Program-made: the position numbers and the translations under genes | The notes under the pieces: model-generated | The model's input: only the letters and a program-made list of their open reading frames with translations | Database searches by the model: none | What the model was told of the DNA's origin: nothing | Assembly (NCBI GenBank): GCA_012270125.1 | Contig: JAAXIY010000010.1 | Location: 1-34,147 of the forward strand | Reading direction: 5' to 3' | DNA: 34,147 bases | DNA from: Paracoccaceae bacterium | GTDB taxonomy: Bacteria; Pseudomonadota; Alphaproteobacteria; Rhodobacterales; Rhodobacteraceae | Shown here: positions 9,125-16,939 of the stretch, piece after piece | Layout: the number at the start of each line of letters is the position of its first letter | Numbering within the stretch: the first letter of the stretch is position 1

Positions 9125-9160
9125 AAAAAATAATGGCCAACCTGTAAAATACAGGTTGGC
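9125..9160 (-). terminator. Intrinsic terminator or attenuator between dnaK and dnaJ
   Basis: Read in the dnaK-to-dnaJ direction, an 11-bp perfect stem (GCCAACCTGTA with TACAGGTTGGC, 3-nt AAA/TTT loop, 9136-9160) is followed by CATTATTTTTT (9135-9125). It starts about 20 nt after the dnaK stop and ends just before the dnaJ ribosome binding site. This fits partial termination that lowers dnaJ relative to dnaK, or an mRNA 3' end stabiliser. Confidence 0.75.
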
Positions 9161-9179
9161 TGATTTTCTTAAAATCTAC

Positions 9180-11099
9180 TTAGTTTTTCTCGTCACCTAG
9201 ATCTTCAAAATCAGCGTCAAGAATATCATCATCTGCGTTTGCAGCAGCGTTATCACTTGCATCAAAAGGAGCAGTGTCGTCCTCATTTTCTTGGTTTGCT
9301 TTGTAAATCGCTTCGCCTAATTTCATGGCAGCATCTGTCACGTTTTGGATGCCTGATTTAATTTTTCCGGCGTTTTCAGTTTCAAGGTCATCCTTCAGAG
9401 CAGAAATAGCTAATTCAATGGCCTCTATCGTCGTAGGATCAACTTTGTCTGAATGATCCTCCATTGATTTTTCAGTTGAATGTATGAGGCTTTCCGCTTG
9501 GTTTTTAGCTTCTATAAGTTCACGCCGTTCCTTATCTGCCTCTGCATTATCTTCTGCATCTTTTACCATTTGCTCTATATCTTCATCAGAAAGGCCGCCT
9601 GAAGCTTGGATAGTAATTTTTTGTTCTTTTCCAGTGCCTTTGTCTTTTGCAGAAACTGATACAATTCCATTTGCGTCAATATCAAAAGTAACTTCGATTT
9701 GAGGCATTCCTCGAGGGGCTGGTGGAATTTCCTCTAAATTAAATTGCCCAAGTATCTTGTTATCAGCAGCAAGTTCTCGTTCACCCTGAAAAACTCTTAT
9801 TGTCACAGCGTTTTGGTTATCTTCTGCAGTTGAAAAAACTTGTGATTTTTTTGTTGGAATAGTTGTGTTTCTTTCGATTAAACGTGTGAAAACCCCGCCT
9901 AGCGTTTCAATGCCCAACGACAGTGGAGTTACATCAAGTAGTACAACGTCTTTAACATCACCTTGAAGAACTCCAGCTTGGATTGCTGCTCCCATTGCAA
10001 CTACCTCGTCCGGATTAACACCTTTATGTGGCTCTTTCCCAAAGAATTTTGTCACTTCTTCAATGACTTTTGGCATCCTTGTCATACCGCCAACTAATAC
10101 GATTTCATCTATATCATCTGTAGATAGGCCAGCGTCTTTAAGAGCTGCTTGGCAAGGCTTTATTGATGCTTTTATCAAGTCGCCCACCAGTGACTCAAGT
10201 TTAGCACGAGTTAGCTTCATAACCATATGCAGGGGTTGCCCTGTTTTCCCATCCATTGAAATGAATGGTTGGTTTATTTCTGTTTGATTAGCCGATGATA
10301 ACTCTATCTTTGCTTTTTCTGCTGCTTCTTTTAAACGTTGCAAGGCCATTTTATCTGCAGTCAAATCAACGCTGTTTTCCTTTTTGAATTCATCAGCCAG
10401 ATAGTTGACAATCCTCATGTCAAAATCTTCGCCGCCTAAAAATGTATCACCATTTGTTGATTTTACTTCAAATAGGCCATCATCAATCTCTAAGATAGTT
10501 ACGTCGAATGTACCGCCACCTAAATCATAAACGGCGATAGTTTTTGTTTCTTTTTTATCTAAACCGTAAGCTAATGCAGCGGCGGTTGGTTCATTTATAA
10601 TTCTTAAAACATCTAAGCCAGCAATTTTACCAGCATCTTTTGTTGCTTGCCGTTGGGCGTCATTGAAATAAGCAGGTACAGTTATTACGGCTTCTGTTAC
10701 ATCTTCGCCTAGGTAGCCCTCAGCCGTTTCCTTCATTTTTTGTAGGGTGAAAGCTGAAATTTGAGAAGGACTGTATTTTTCGTCTTTTGCTTCAACCCAA
10801 GCATCTCCATTTCCACCATCTACAACAGAAAATGGAAGATTTTTTTTATCTTTTGCCAAGTCAGAGTCATCTATTCTTCGTCCAATTAAGCGCTTAACTC
10901 CAAAAACAGTATTGCTGGGATTTGTCACAGCTTGTCTCTTTGCTGGTTGACCAACTAGTCGTTCATCGTCAGTGAATGCAACAATTGAAGGTGTAGTTCG
11001 AGCACCCTCGGCATTTTCAATAACTCTAGGCTGGGATCCGTCCATTATAGCTACACAGCTATTTGTGGTGCCTAAATCGATACCAATAACCTTACCCAT
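9180..11099 (-). CDS. dnaK: Chaperone protein DnaK (Hsp70)
   Basis: ATP-dependent Hsp70 chaperone that works with DnaJ and GrpE in protein folding and control of the heat-shock factor. The 639 residues match the bacterial norm. The nucleotide domain begins [20 protein letters not shown] and contains [22 protein letters not shown] and [14 protein letters not shown]. The interdomain linker [19 protein letters not shown] leads to the substrate-binding domain, the helical lid, and an acidic tail ending EDLGDEKN as in most DnaKs. GGAAG precedes the ATG. A 270-nt spacer separates it from the divergent cysQ and holds the promoter called at 11203-11232. No grpE is nearby. Confidence 0.98.
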   Translation of the reverse strand: MGKVIGIDLGTTNSCVAIMDGSQPRVIENAEGARTTPSIVAFTDDERLVGQPAKRQAVTNPSNTVFGVKRLIGRRIDDSDLAKDKKNLPFSVVDGGNGDAWVEAKDEKYSPSQISAFTLQKMKETAEGYLGEDVTEAVITVPAYFNDAQRQATKDAGKIAGLDVLRIINEPTAAALAYGLDKKETKTIAVYDLGGGTFDVTILEIDDGLFEVKSTNGDTFLGGEDFDMRIVNYLADEFKKENSVDLTADKMALQRLKEAAEKAKIELSSANQTEINQPFISMDGKTGQPLHMVMKLTRAKLESLVGDLIKASIKPCQAALKDAGLSTDDIDEIVLVGGMTRMPKVIEEVTKFFGKEPHKGVNPDEVVAMGAAIQAGVLQGDVKDVVLLDVTPLSLGIETLGGVFTRLIERNTTIPTKKSQVFSTAEDNQNAVTIRVFQGERELAADNKILGQFNLEEIPPAPRGMPQIEVTFDIDANGIVSVSAKDKGTGKEQKITIQASGGLSDEDIEQMVKDAEDNAEADKERRELIEAKNQAESLIHSTEKSMEDHSDKVDPTTIEAIELAISALKDDLETENAGKIKSGIQNVTDAAMKLGEAIYKANQENEDDTAPFDASDNAAANADDDILDADFEDLGDEKN

Positions 11100-11202
11100 A
11101 TTTTTCTTCCTTTTGCTTACACGCTCATAATTAAACGGTATACCGCATCCTTATATCGCATTTTTATAAACAGTATTGCGGACCGTAGACTCTGACAGGC
11201 GG

Positions 11203-11232
11203 TATATAGGGAGGCTTAGGGGGACCTGCAAG
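11203..11232 (-). promoter_or_regulatory. Candidate dnaK promoter (heat-shock or housekeeping type)
   Basis: On the minus strand CTTGCA (11232-11227) is followed by 17 nt and CTATAT (11209-11204). This is close to the alphaproteobacterial RpoH pattern CTTGAC-N17-CTATAT as I remember it. The same stretch, shifted by one, reads TTGCAG-N17-TATATA, an acceptable sigma70 promoter, so the sigma factor cannot be settled by eye. It would give a dnaK leader of about 100 nt. The -10 region TATACCGC is repeated inverted as GCGGTATA at 11139-11146 in the leader. The remaining cysQ-side spacer (11233-11369) shows no convincing element. Confidence 0.45.
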
Positions 11233-11369
11233 CGTACAGCACAAAATTTTTTTATAAAATTTAATAAAAATGACCAAAGTCAGTAAAAATTTAATCCTAT
11301 TGCTAGCATATTCATACAAATTACTGTCAATATCATACTTGAAAAACCCAGGAAGCCAGTTAGCCTAAC

Positions 11370-12161
11370 ATGGACTATATTAAACTTTGTCAAATTTTTA
11401 GATCTTTAGCGCTCAAAAGTGGCGACGCCATCATGGATGTCTATAACAGTGACAAGTTCGAGGTTTCGGTGAAATCTGATGATAGCCCTATCACTTTAGC
11501 GGACAAAAAAGCAGATGAAATTATAACAAAAGGTCTTCGAAAATATTTTCCTAACGTGCCTATTATAACTGAAGAGCAAGACAGTTCCCATGATGTGCAT
11601 GCCCCATTTTTTTTCATAGTAGATCCTCTGGATGGAACCAAAGAATTTATCAACCGCAGAGGTGATTTTACGGTCAATATAGCCTTAGTGGATCAAGGAG
11701 CTCCTATAAGAGGTATTGTTTACGCACCAGCATGCAGAAGATTATTTTACACAGACTCAACAGGTTTAGCTATAGAGGAAAAAGGTGCTTTTGATATTTC
11801 AAAAATGGGTTTGGTTAAAAAAATTCAAACAGCTTTGCCCGACAATAAGGCCCTGAAAGTGGTGGCGTCTAAGTCTCACCGTGACCAAAAAACGAATGAA
11901 TATATATCTGAATATCAATATAGTGACTTAGTAAGCGCAGGATCGTCTTTGAAGTTTTGTTTAATCGCTGCAGGTGAAGCAGATCTTTACCCTCGCCTAG
12001 GCCCAACTATGGAATGGGATACCGCAGCAGGACATGCAATATTATCTGCTGCTGGGGGCCATGTTTTGAAAATGGAAGATAAAGAGCCCCTGAAGTATGG
12101 AAAACCTAATTACAAAAATCCCTTTTTCTTAGCAGCTTCAAAAGGGGTTGAACTTAAATAG
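11370..12161 (+). CDS. cysQ: 3'(2'),5'-bisphosphate nucleotidase CysQ
   Basis: Inositol monophosphatase-fold, Mg-dependent phosphatase that hydrolyses 3'-phosphoadenosine 5'-phosphate to AMP, clearing the by-product of sulfate assimilation and sulfotransferase reactions. The 263 residues carry ITEEQ (66-70, metal-binding Glu), DPLDGTKEF (85-93, with Asp85 and Asp88) and EWDTAAGHAIL with Asp217. The 'TKEF' form of the motif is typical of CysQ rather than SuhB inositol phosphatases. The ATG start gives the expected family length, though AGGAAG lies rather far upstream (about 14 nt). It is divergent from dnaK and convergent with ptsN; no other sulfate gene is nearby. Confidence 0.92.
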   Translation: MDYIKLCQIFRSLALKSGDAIMDVYNSDKFEVSVKSDDSPITLADKKADEIITKGLRKYFPNVPIITEEQDSSHDVHAPFFFIVDPLDGTKEFINRRGDFTVNIALVDQGAPIRGIVYAPACRRLFYTDSTGLAIEEKGAFDISKMGLVKKIQTALPDNKALKVVASKSHRDQKTNEYISEYQYSDLVSAGSSLKFCLIAAGEADLYPRLGPTMEWDTAAGHAILSAAGGHVLKMEDKEPLKYGKPNYKNPFFLAASKGVELK

Positions 12162-12217
12162 GTTTTTCACAAGAACCCCACGGGTGTTAAGGTTCAATTT
12201 TATATTTGAGAAGCTAT

Positions 12218-12682
12218 TTAAGCAGCCTGAACGTTAGCGGGTTCGGTCAAAATTGTATACAGAGTTGATGGTTTAGGATTAGATCTTAATTTTGCAACAA
12301 TAGATTGTTCGCGAAGCGTTCTGGAAACAAGGGCCAAAGCCTTAAGATGTTCTACTCCAGCAGATTTGGGCGCAAAGAGACCAAAGACTATGTCCACTGG
12401 TTGCTTATCAATTGCGTCAAATTCAACTGGGTTTTCTAAAAGCACAAAAGCTCCTACAACTTTATCTAATTGTTCCAAACGAGCATGAGGTAACGCAATA
12501 CCACCTCCAACTCCAGTTGGTCCTAGCGACTCTCTTTCCATCAGTGCTTCAACTGTTTGAGAATAATCAGTTTGATAACACGCCTCTGCAATTCCAGCAA
12601 TGTCATGTAGCAATCTCTTTTTGCTAGACACAGACGAGAAAATACGAATCGCTTCTGGCTTTAACAGATTTGAAAATTCCAT
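12218..12682 (-). CDS. ptsN: PTS IIA-like nitrogen regulatory protein PtsN (EIIA-Ntr)
   Basis: Phospho-relay protein of the nitrogen PTS (PtsP to NPr to PtsN), which in other bacteria tunes potassium transport, nitrogen response and stress genes according to its phosphorylation state. The 154-residue single-domain protein contains the phosphorylated histidine His66 in GGGIALPHARLEQL. Flanking family motifs are ERESLGPTGVGG and VDIVFGLFAPKSAGVEHLKALALVSR. It follows hpf after 40 nt and is the last gene of the lpt-hpf-ptsN group, as in many proteobacteria. It is cytoplasmic, with no membrane segment. The partners NPr and PtsP are not in the window. Confidence 0.95.
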   Translation of the reverse strand: MEFSNLLKPEAIRIFSSVSSKKRLLHDIAGIAEACYQTDYSQTVEALMERESLGPTGVGGGIALPHARLEQLDKVVGAFVLLENPVEFDAIDKQPVDIVFGLFAPKSAGVEHLKALALVSRTLREQSIVAKLRSNPKPSTLYTILTEPANVQAA

Positions 12683-12722
12683 TTATAATTTGCTCTTCTA
12701 AACACCCTTTAAGGTGATTATT

Positions 12723-13286
12723 TCAGCTAGGCTCTATCCAACCTAAATTTCCATCTTCACGCCGAAATAATATGTTTACACCCTGTTTTTTATCACTTTT
12801 AAACAAAAGAAAAGGTTGTTTTGATTTTTCTATTTCTTCAGCGGCTTCTATTACAGAAAGAACAGGGAAAACTTTATCTGTTTCTGCAACTATTAAAGGT
12901 CCGGAAGAGCTAGTCGAATCTTGTAAACCATCTTTCGTGGCGTCCGTATACGATGTTGGGTCAATAAATTCAACCGATTGATTTTGGTCTTTTTGATGTC
13001 CTTTAAGCTTTCGTTTATAGCGACGCAATTGCTTTTCCACCTTTTCAGCACATGCGTTAAATGCGGCATAAATCTCGGCCTTTGAAGCTTTTGCTTGAGC
13101 GGTTAATCCGGTTGATAAATGAATAATTGCGTCGCACACAAATTCGTGACCACTTTTGGAAAAGATTATTTGTGCATCTGTTGGGCGTTCAGCATATTTA
13201 TCGATAGCTTCGTTAAGCTCATCTTTTACGTAGTTTTGTAGAGCATCACCAATGTTGATATGAATTCCCGAAATTTGGTATTGCAT
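12723..13286 (-). CDS. hpf: Ribosome hibernation promoting factor, long form (HPF/RaiA)
   Basis: Ribosome-associated factor that silences and pairs 70S ribosomes in stationary phase or stress. The N-terminal domain (about 1-100) has MQYQISGIHINIGDALQNYV and later YAAFNACAEKVEKQLRRYKRK, the basic rRNA-binding helix. After a linker, the C-terminal dimerisation domain (about 130-187) has FPVLSVIEAAEEIEKSKQPFLLFKS and ends near GWIEPS, which marks the long form that can form 100S dimers alone. I start at 13286 because AAGGA sits about 7 nt upstream. The longer frame from 13310 would put that Shine-Dalgarno site inside the coding region. Length is then 187 residues, normal for the long form. A promoter is likely at 13428-13456. 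Confidence 0.93.
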   Translation of the reverse strand: MQYQISGIHINIGDALQNYVKDELNEAIDKYAERPTDAQIIFSKSGHEFVCDAIIHLSTGLTAQAKASKAEIYAAFNACAEKVEKQLRRYKRKLKGHQKDQNQSVEFIDPTSYTDATKDGLQDSTSSSGPLIVAETDKVFPVLSVIEAAEEIEKSKQPFLLFKSDKKQGVNILFRREDGNLGWIEPS

Positions 13287-13427
13287 AGAAGTGTCCTTAA
13301 TAGAGGCCATCCAAGGCGGATTTTGACTTTACAGCAATTATAGGTTTGCATTTCAAAGCAGCTTTGCTTTGTAATTTTGCTTTTCAGAGCAGCAACAAAA
13401 TTTTTACCCAAATTGCCCTGTAATTTT

Positions 13428-13456
13428 ATTGAAGAACTTTGAACTTACTATGTCAA
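13428..13456 (-). promoter_or_regulatory. Candidate sigma70 promoter for hpf-ptsN
   Basis: A perfect TTGACA (13456-13451, minus strand) is followed by 17 nt and TTCAAT (13433-13428, 4 of 6 to consensus), placing a start about 135 nt before hpf. The 197-nt lptB-hpf gap is otherwise non-coding. Within it CAAAGCA-GCTT-TGCTTTG (13354-13371) can form a 7-bp hairpin without a T-tract. An own promoter would let hpf and ptsN respond to growth phase separately from the lpt genes. Confidence 0.4.
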
Positions 13457-13483
13457 TAAAAATGAGTTAAAAAGTCGCCTTAT

Positions 13484-14236
13484 CTAAAGGATGTTAAAAT
13501 CGTTACCGAGGTATACTCTTCGAACATTATCATTATTTACAACATCTTCTGGCAATCCAGAAACAATTACCCTACCGTCATGTAAAATGTATGCTCTGTC
13601 TACGATCTTGAGTGTATCTCTAACATTATGGTCTGTTATGAGAACCCCTATACTTCTACTTTTCAATTCTGAAACAAGGTTGCGAACATCATTTACCGAA
13701 ATCGGATCAACGCCAGCGAAAGGTTCGTCTAGTAGTATATACTTTGGATCAGTGGCTAGGGCACGAGCAATTTCTACTCTACGACGCTCACCACCAGATA
13801 AAGCAAGTGCTGGAGTTCTTCTCAAATGTTCAATTCGAAAATCTGATAATAGTTTTTCCAATTTTGCCTGTCGCTCTGACTTTAAAGGTGTTGAAATATC
13901 AAGTATTGATTTTATGTTATCCTCCACATTCAAACCTCTGAAGATAGAAGTTTCTTGAGGTAGATAAGATAACCCCATTCTGGCGCGGCGATACATAGGC
14001 ATGGTTGTGACGTCCATTCCGTCTATTTTTACCTGGCCACCATCGGATGAAGTGAGGCCGGCTATAGAATAAAAAGTAGTCGTTTTCCCAGATCCATTTG
14101 GGCCTAACAGGGCAACTACTTCCCCTCTTCTAAGCTCTAATGAAATATCGTGAATAATTATTCTTTTTCTATAGCTTTTTCTCAGCCCTGTGACTTGTAG
14201 TCCCGTATCATTTTCTAATACCTTAAAAGACGACAT
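13484..14236 (-). CDS. lptB: LPS export ABC transporter ATPase LptB
   Basis: Cytoplasmic ATPase of the LptB2FGC machine, which powers lipopolysaccharide extraction from the inner membrane. The 250 residues have every ABC element: Walker A GPNGSGKTT (45-53), Q-loop Gln94 in YLPQETSIF, signature LSGGERRRVEIARAL (146-160), Walker B YILLDEPFAGVDP with Asp170 and Glu171, and switch His203 in ITDHNVRDTL. The LPQE sequence and gene context specify LptB rather than a branched-chain amino acid ATPase. The lptA stop TAA directly abuts its ATG with no gap, so translation is coupled. lptF and lptG are not in the window, as is common. Confidence 0.97.
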   Translation of the reverse strand: MSSFKVLENDTGLQVTGLRKSYRKRIIIHDISLELRRGEVVALLGPNGSGKTTTFYSIAGLTSSDGGQVKIDGMDVTTMPMYRRARMGLSYLPQETSIFRGLNVEDNIKSILDISTPLKSERQAKLEKLLSDFRIEHLRRTPALALSGGERRRVEIARALATDPKYILLDEPFAGVDPISVNDVRNLVSELKSRSIGVLITDHNVRDTLKIVDRAYILHDGRVIVSGLPEDVVNNDNVRRVYLGNDFNIL

Positions 14237-14716
14237 TTAATTGGTGCTCGGTAAAATTACGGTTTTAACGCCACCCAACAACTGGGTTAGACCTGTTTTT
14301 GTATCAATTAAAATCTGGTCAGCTAGTATTTTATTGGAGCCTTGAACCAATTGTGCGTTTCCTGTTAACGAGATAGAATTTTCAATTAGGGAGTAAACAG
14401 CCTTATCGGCCTTAGCAATATCCGTATTACTTTTTAGCTCGACATTTCTTTCTGCTAAAATTTTCTCCAAGTTATTGTCAGTTTTAGAATAAATTACCTT
14501 AACATATTCAGCGTTCAATGTTGATTTACCTTGAGTTATTTTTACCCCATCAAATAATTCAGCAATATTTTTTGCTTGATTAAAAATCAAACTATCGGAG
14601 TTGAAATGCAGCGGTTCATTTCTGTCATTTGATAGCGAACCAAAACCAGCATTTTGTGAATGCGCCATACTAGATAGCAACACTGAGAGAAAAAAGATTT
14701 TTATAAGTTTTGACAA
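14237..14716 (-). CDS. lptA: LPS transport periplasmic protein LptA
   Basis: Periplasmic bridge protein of the OstA/LptA fold that carries LPS from LptC to LptD. The 159-residue protein starts with a signal peptide (MSKLIKIFFLSVLLSSMAHS, cleavage probably after residue 20). The mature part shows the family pattern LHFNSDSLIFNQAKNIAELFDGVKITQGKSTLNAEYVKV, then NVELKSNTDIAKADKAVY and NAQLVQGSNKILADQILID, the repeating beta-jellyroll strands. Sequence conservation in this family is low, so the call leans on these patterns plus position between lptC and lptB. It lies 18 nt after lptC and directly abuts lptB. Confidence 0.92.
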   Translation of the reverse strand: MSKLIKIFFLSVLLSSMAHSQNAGFGSLSNDRNEPLHFNSDSLIFNQAKNIAELFDGVKITQGKSTLNAEYVKVIYSKTDNNLEKILAERNVELKSNTDIAKADKAVYSLIENSISLTGNAQLVQGSNKILADQILIDTKTGLTQLLGGVKTVILPSTN

Positions 14717-14734
14717 GGTTATGCTCTAAAAATA

Positions 14735-15331
14735 CTAATAGCCACTATATATCATTTCAACGCCTTTAGTAAAACTTATTACTAAATCAGGCGAATTATT
14801 TTCCTTAAAGATTTCAAGTTGTCCAGCCTTCACATTATTGTTTGAAAAAATGCCTTTAACTGGCCCATTGGCTTGAATAAGCGTTGTGTCGAGAGATACA
14901 GATATTTTGGAGGCGGTAATTTCTATTTTATCTTCCGTTTCCAATAAAACGTTATCTATAAATATTAAGTTTTTTTCATTTTTATTAAGCAAAGCTTTAT
15001 CAGATGACAAAAAGACACCGGGCCTGTTTTCGGAAAGTATTTTAACGCTTGCGGATTTTATAAGAGCTGTATCTTTTCGTTCAGTTGCAACAATTTGCTG
15101 TGCCTTAATTTGAAGTTCATCTCCAGAATTAGTTATTGATGAATATAAGGGCTCAGTTAGGCCATCATTTAGAGAAGCAAAATTCACATCTTTGGCAAAA
15201 GGAATTTCTGTACTGGGTTCAATTTTCTTTGCTGACCAAAAAATTAAAAGAATAGCAAATAGGCCTAAAAAAAATAACAAAAGTTTTAAGTAAAAAATTG
15301 CATTTGAGTAACTGATTTGTAATCCGGACAT
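14735..15331 (-). CDS. lptC: LPS export system protein LptC
   Basis: Bitopic inner-membrane component that accepts LPS from LptB2FG and passes it to LptA. The 198 residues have a short cytoplasmic start, one transmembrane helix (about 12-32, rich in Leu, Phe and Ile), then a periplasmic OstA-like beta domain. Visible patterns include ELQIKAQQIVATER, NRPGVFLSSDKALLNKNEKNLIFIDNVLLET and TLIQANGPVKGIFSNNNVKAGQLEIF, matching the 'destroy precursor, add modified' strands common to LptC/LptA. Primary sequence is poorly conserved; the single helix, fold pattern and place directly before lptA carry the call. It follows rnd after 13 nt, and its ribosome binding site is weak, which suggests coupling. 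Confidence 0.9.
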   Translation of the reverse strand: MSGLQISYSNAIFYLKLLLFFLGLFAILLIFWSAKKIEPSTEIPFAKDVNFASLNDGLTEPLYSSITNSGDELQIKAQQIVATERKDTALIKSASVKILSENRPGVFLSSDKALLNKNEKNLIFIDNVLLETEDKIEITASKISVSLDTTLIQANGPVKGIFSNNNVKAGQLEIFKENNSPDLVISFTKGVEMIYSGY

Positions 15332-15344
15332 TTATCAGACCGTT

Positions 15345-15956
15345 TTAATGCTCAAAAATATCAATATCATTCCAGCCTTTTATGTCTAATACTGCCCGAG
15401 AAGGAAGAAATTTGAAACATTCATTCGCTAATTCGGATCTATTCTCACGTGTAAGCATTTCGTTTAGTTTTTCTCTTAACGCATGCAAATATAAAACGTC
15501 GGTTGCAGCATATTCTATTTGTGCTTTGCTTAGGTGTTTGGCACCCCAGTCACTTGATTGCTGTTGTTTGGAAATATCAACATCTAATATTTCTGAGAGA
15601 AGGTTTTTCAATCCATGTCGGTCAGTATAGGTTCGAGCAATTTTACTAGCAATTTTGGTACAATAAACAGGAGAGGTTATAACCCCAAAAGTAGAGAATA
15701 AAATAGCAATGTCGAAACGCCCAAAGTGAAATAACTTTAATATTTTATCATTGCTTAACAAGTTCACTAGATTGGGCGCTTTAGCTTGGCCTTTTTCTAT
15801 TTGGATAATATGGGTGTTTCCATCACCAGATGAAAGTTGCACGACGCAGAGCCTATCTCTACTAGGATTCAAGCCCATAGTTTCGCAGTCAATTGCTACT
15901 ATCTGGCCTAGGTCAAGGTCTTCAGGTAAATCCTCACTATAGGTAAAATTTGTCAC
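15345..15956 (-). CDS. rnd: Ribonuclease D family 3'-5' exonuclease (short form)
   Basis: DEDDy-type 3'-5' exonuclease, probably trimming the 3' ends of tRNA and other stable RNAs. The 203-residue protein holds only the catalytic domain and lacks the C-terminal HRDC domains of E. coli RNase D; this short form is usual next to lptC in Alphaproteobacteria. Catalytic residues are Asp23 and Glu25 in IDCETMGL, Asp82 in HFGRFDIAIL, and Tyr149 with Asp153 in IEYAATDVLYL. The start codon is GTG at 15956, with AAAGGA about 7 nt upstream. It is the first gene of the rnd-lptCAB group and divergent from the SDR gene at 16120. Confidence 0.92.
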   Translation of the reverse strand: MTNFTYSEDLPEDLDLGQIVAIDCETMGLNPSRDRLCVVQLSSGDGNTHIIQIEKGQAKAPNLVNLLSNDKILKLFHFGRFDIAILFSTFGVITSPVYCTKIASKIARTYTDRHGLKNLLSEILDVDISKQQQSSDWGAKHLSKAQIEYAATDVLYLHALREKLNEMLTRENRSELANECFKFLPSRAVLDIKGWNDIDIFEH

Positions 15957-16080
15957 TGGTTTTTCCTTTTTCCCAATCCCTTAATAATCAAATAACTATT
16001 AGCTTGCGATCAAGCAACCATAGAAAATTTATATTTAATAAGATCAAATTTAATAATAAACTAAAAAATGAACAGGAAAA

Positions 16081-16105
16081 TTGATAAGCTGTACATTTTT
16101 ATCAA
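16081..16105. promoter_or_regulatory. Perfect 7-bp inverted repeat upstream of the SDR-MaoC-kinase operon
   Basis: TTGATAA (16081-16087) and TTATCAA (16099-16105) are perfect inverse copies separated by 11 nt, ending 14 nt before the SDR start. The geometry (25 bp overall, arms one helical turn or so apart) resembles operators of dimeric repressors. It could also be a leader hairpin. A weaker repeat, GCTTG-CGAT-CAAGC, lies near 16000 in the same 163-nt spacer. No regulator gene is adjacent. Confidence 0.35.
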
Positions 16106-16119
16106 GGCTATTTTGACGA

Positions 16120-16938
16120 ATGATGATCTCAAATAATTTATTCTCTCTTGAGAGCAAAACAGCTCTTGTCACCGGTGGATCTACCGGTCTTGGACTCATG
16201 GCAACTGCTGGTTTAGCCGCAGCTGGTGCAAAGGTTTTTATTGTTTCTAGAAAATTAGAAAATTGTGAAAAAGCCGCCAATAAAATTAATAACTGCAATT
16301 TTAAAGGTCAGGTTGTTCCTTTTAAAGGTGACTTAAGTAGCGAGGCTGGGATAAGTAATATAGTCAACGAACTTCATAAAAAAAATTCGGAACTTCATGT
16401 TTTGGTTAATAACGCTGGAAGAACATGGGGATCTAATTTTGGCAGTTTTCCTTATGATGCTTGGGAAAAAGTTTTAAATCTTAATGTATCCGCTCTATTT
16501 CACTTAACTCAAAAACTGGTTCCGCTATTAGCGGCCTCTGCAGAACGAGATTCTCCAACACGTGTCATTAATATTGGTAGTGTCATGGGTGAGGTTCCAA
16601 TGGGTGATGGTGCCTATTCGTATGCTGCCTCCAAATCTGCAGTCCATCATATTACCAAAATTTTAGCTAAGGAATTAGCTGAAAAAAACATAACAGTTAA
16701 TGCACTCTCGCCTGGCCCATTTCAATCTAACATGACAGATTTTGCGATTGGAGACCCTAAAGGTAGTACCCGCGTTTCCAAAAGAGTTCCTTTAAAACGT
16801 ATTGGGCAAACTGAAGATATCGCGGCTTCCATTCAATTTTTATGTGGTAGAGGGGGTTCATATATCACTGGAGCAATACTGCCTGTTTCAGGTGGAATAA
16901 ATGTTTCAACGGGACCGAGTATTTTTGGTGAGGATTGA
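16120..16938 (+). CDS. Short-chain dehydrogenase/reductase (classical SDR)
   Basis: NAD(P)-dependent alcohol or 3-hydroxyacyl dehydrogenase of the classical SDR family, 272 residues. Motifs are TGGSTGLG (18-25, cofactor loop), NNAG (97-100), catalytic Ser154, Tyr168 and Lys172 in YSYAASKSAVHHITK, and SPGPF after the active site. The C-terminus VSGGINVSTG is typical of FabG-like enzymes. Substrate is not readable; downstream partners (MaoC hydratase and APH-like kinase) suggest an acyl-CoA chain. Two adjacent ATGs (16120, 16123) are possible; the first is used. Its stop overlaps the ribosome binding site zone of the MaoC gene, so the two are translationally coupled. The inverted repeat at 16081-16105 may regulate it. 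Confidence 0.9.
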   Translation: MMISNNLFSLESKTALVTGGSTGLGLMATAGLAAAGAKVFIVSRKLENCEKAANKINNCNFKGQVVPFKGDLSSEAGISNIVNELHKKNSELHVLVNNAGRTWGSNFGSFPYDAWEKVLNLNVSALFHLTQKLVPLLAASAERDSPTRVINIGSVMGEVPMGDGAYSYAASKSAVHHITKILAKELAEKNITVNALSPGPFQSNMTDFAIGDPKGSTRVSKRVPLKRIGQTEDIAASIQFLCGRGGSYITGAILPVSGGINVSTGPSIFGED

Positions 16939-16939
16939 A

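Noticed and set aside
11100-11369. CIRCE (HrcA operator) upstream of dnaK
   Set aside because: Neither TTAGCACTC nor its inverse GAGTGCTAA is present in the spacer.
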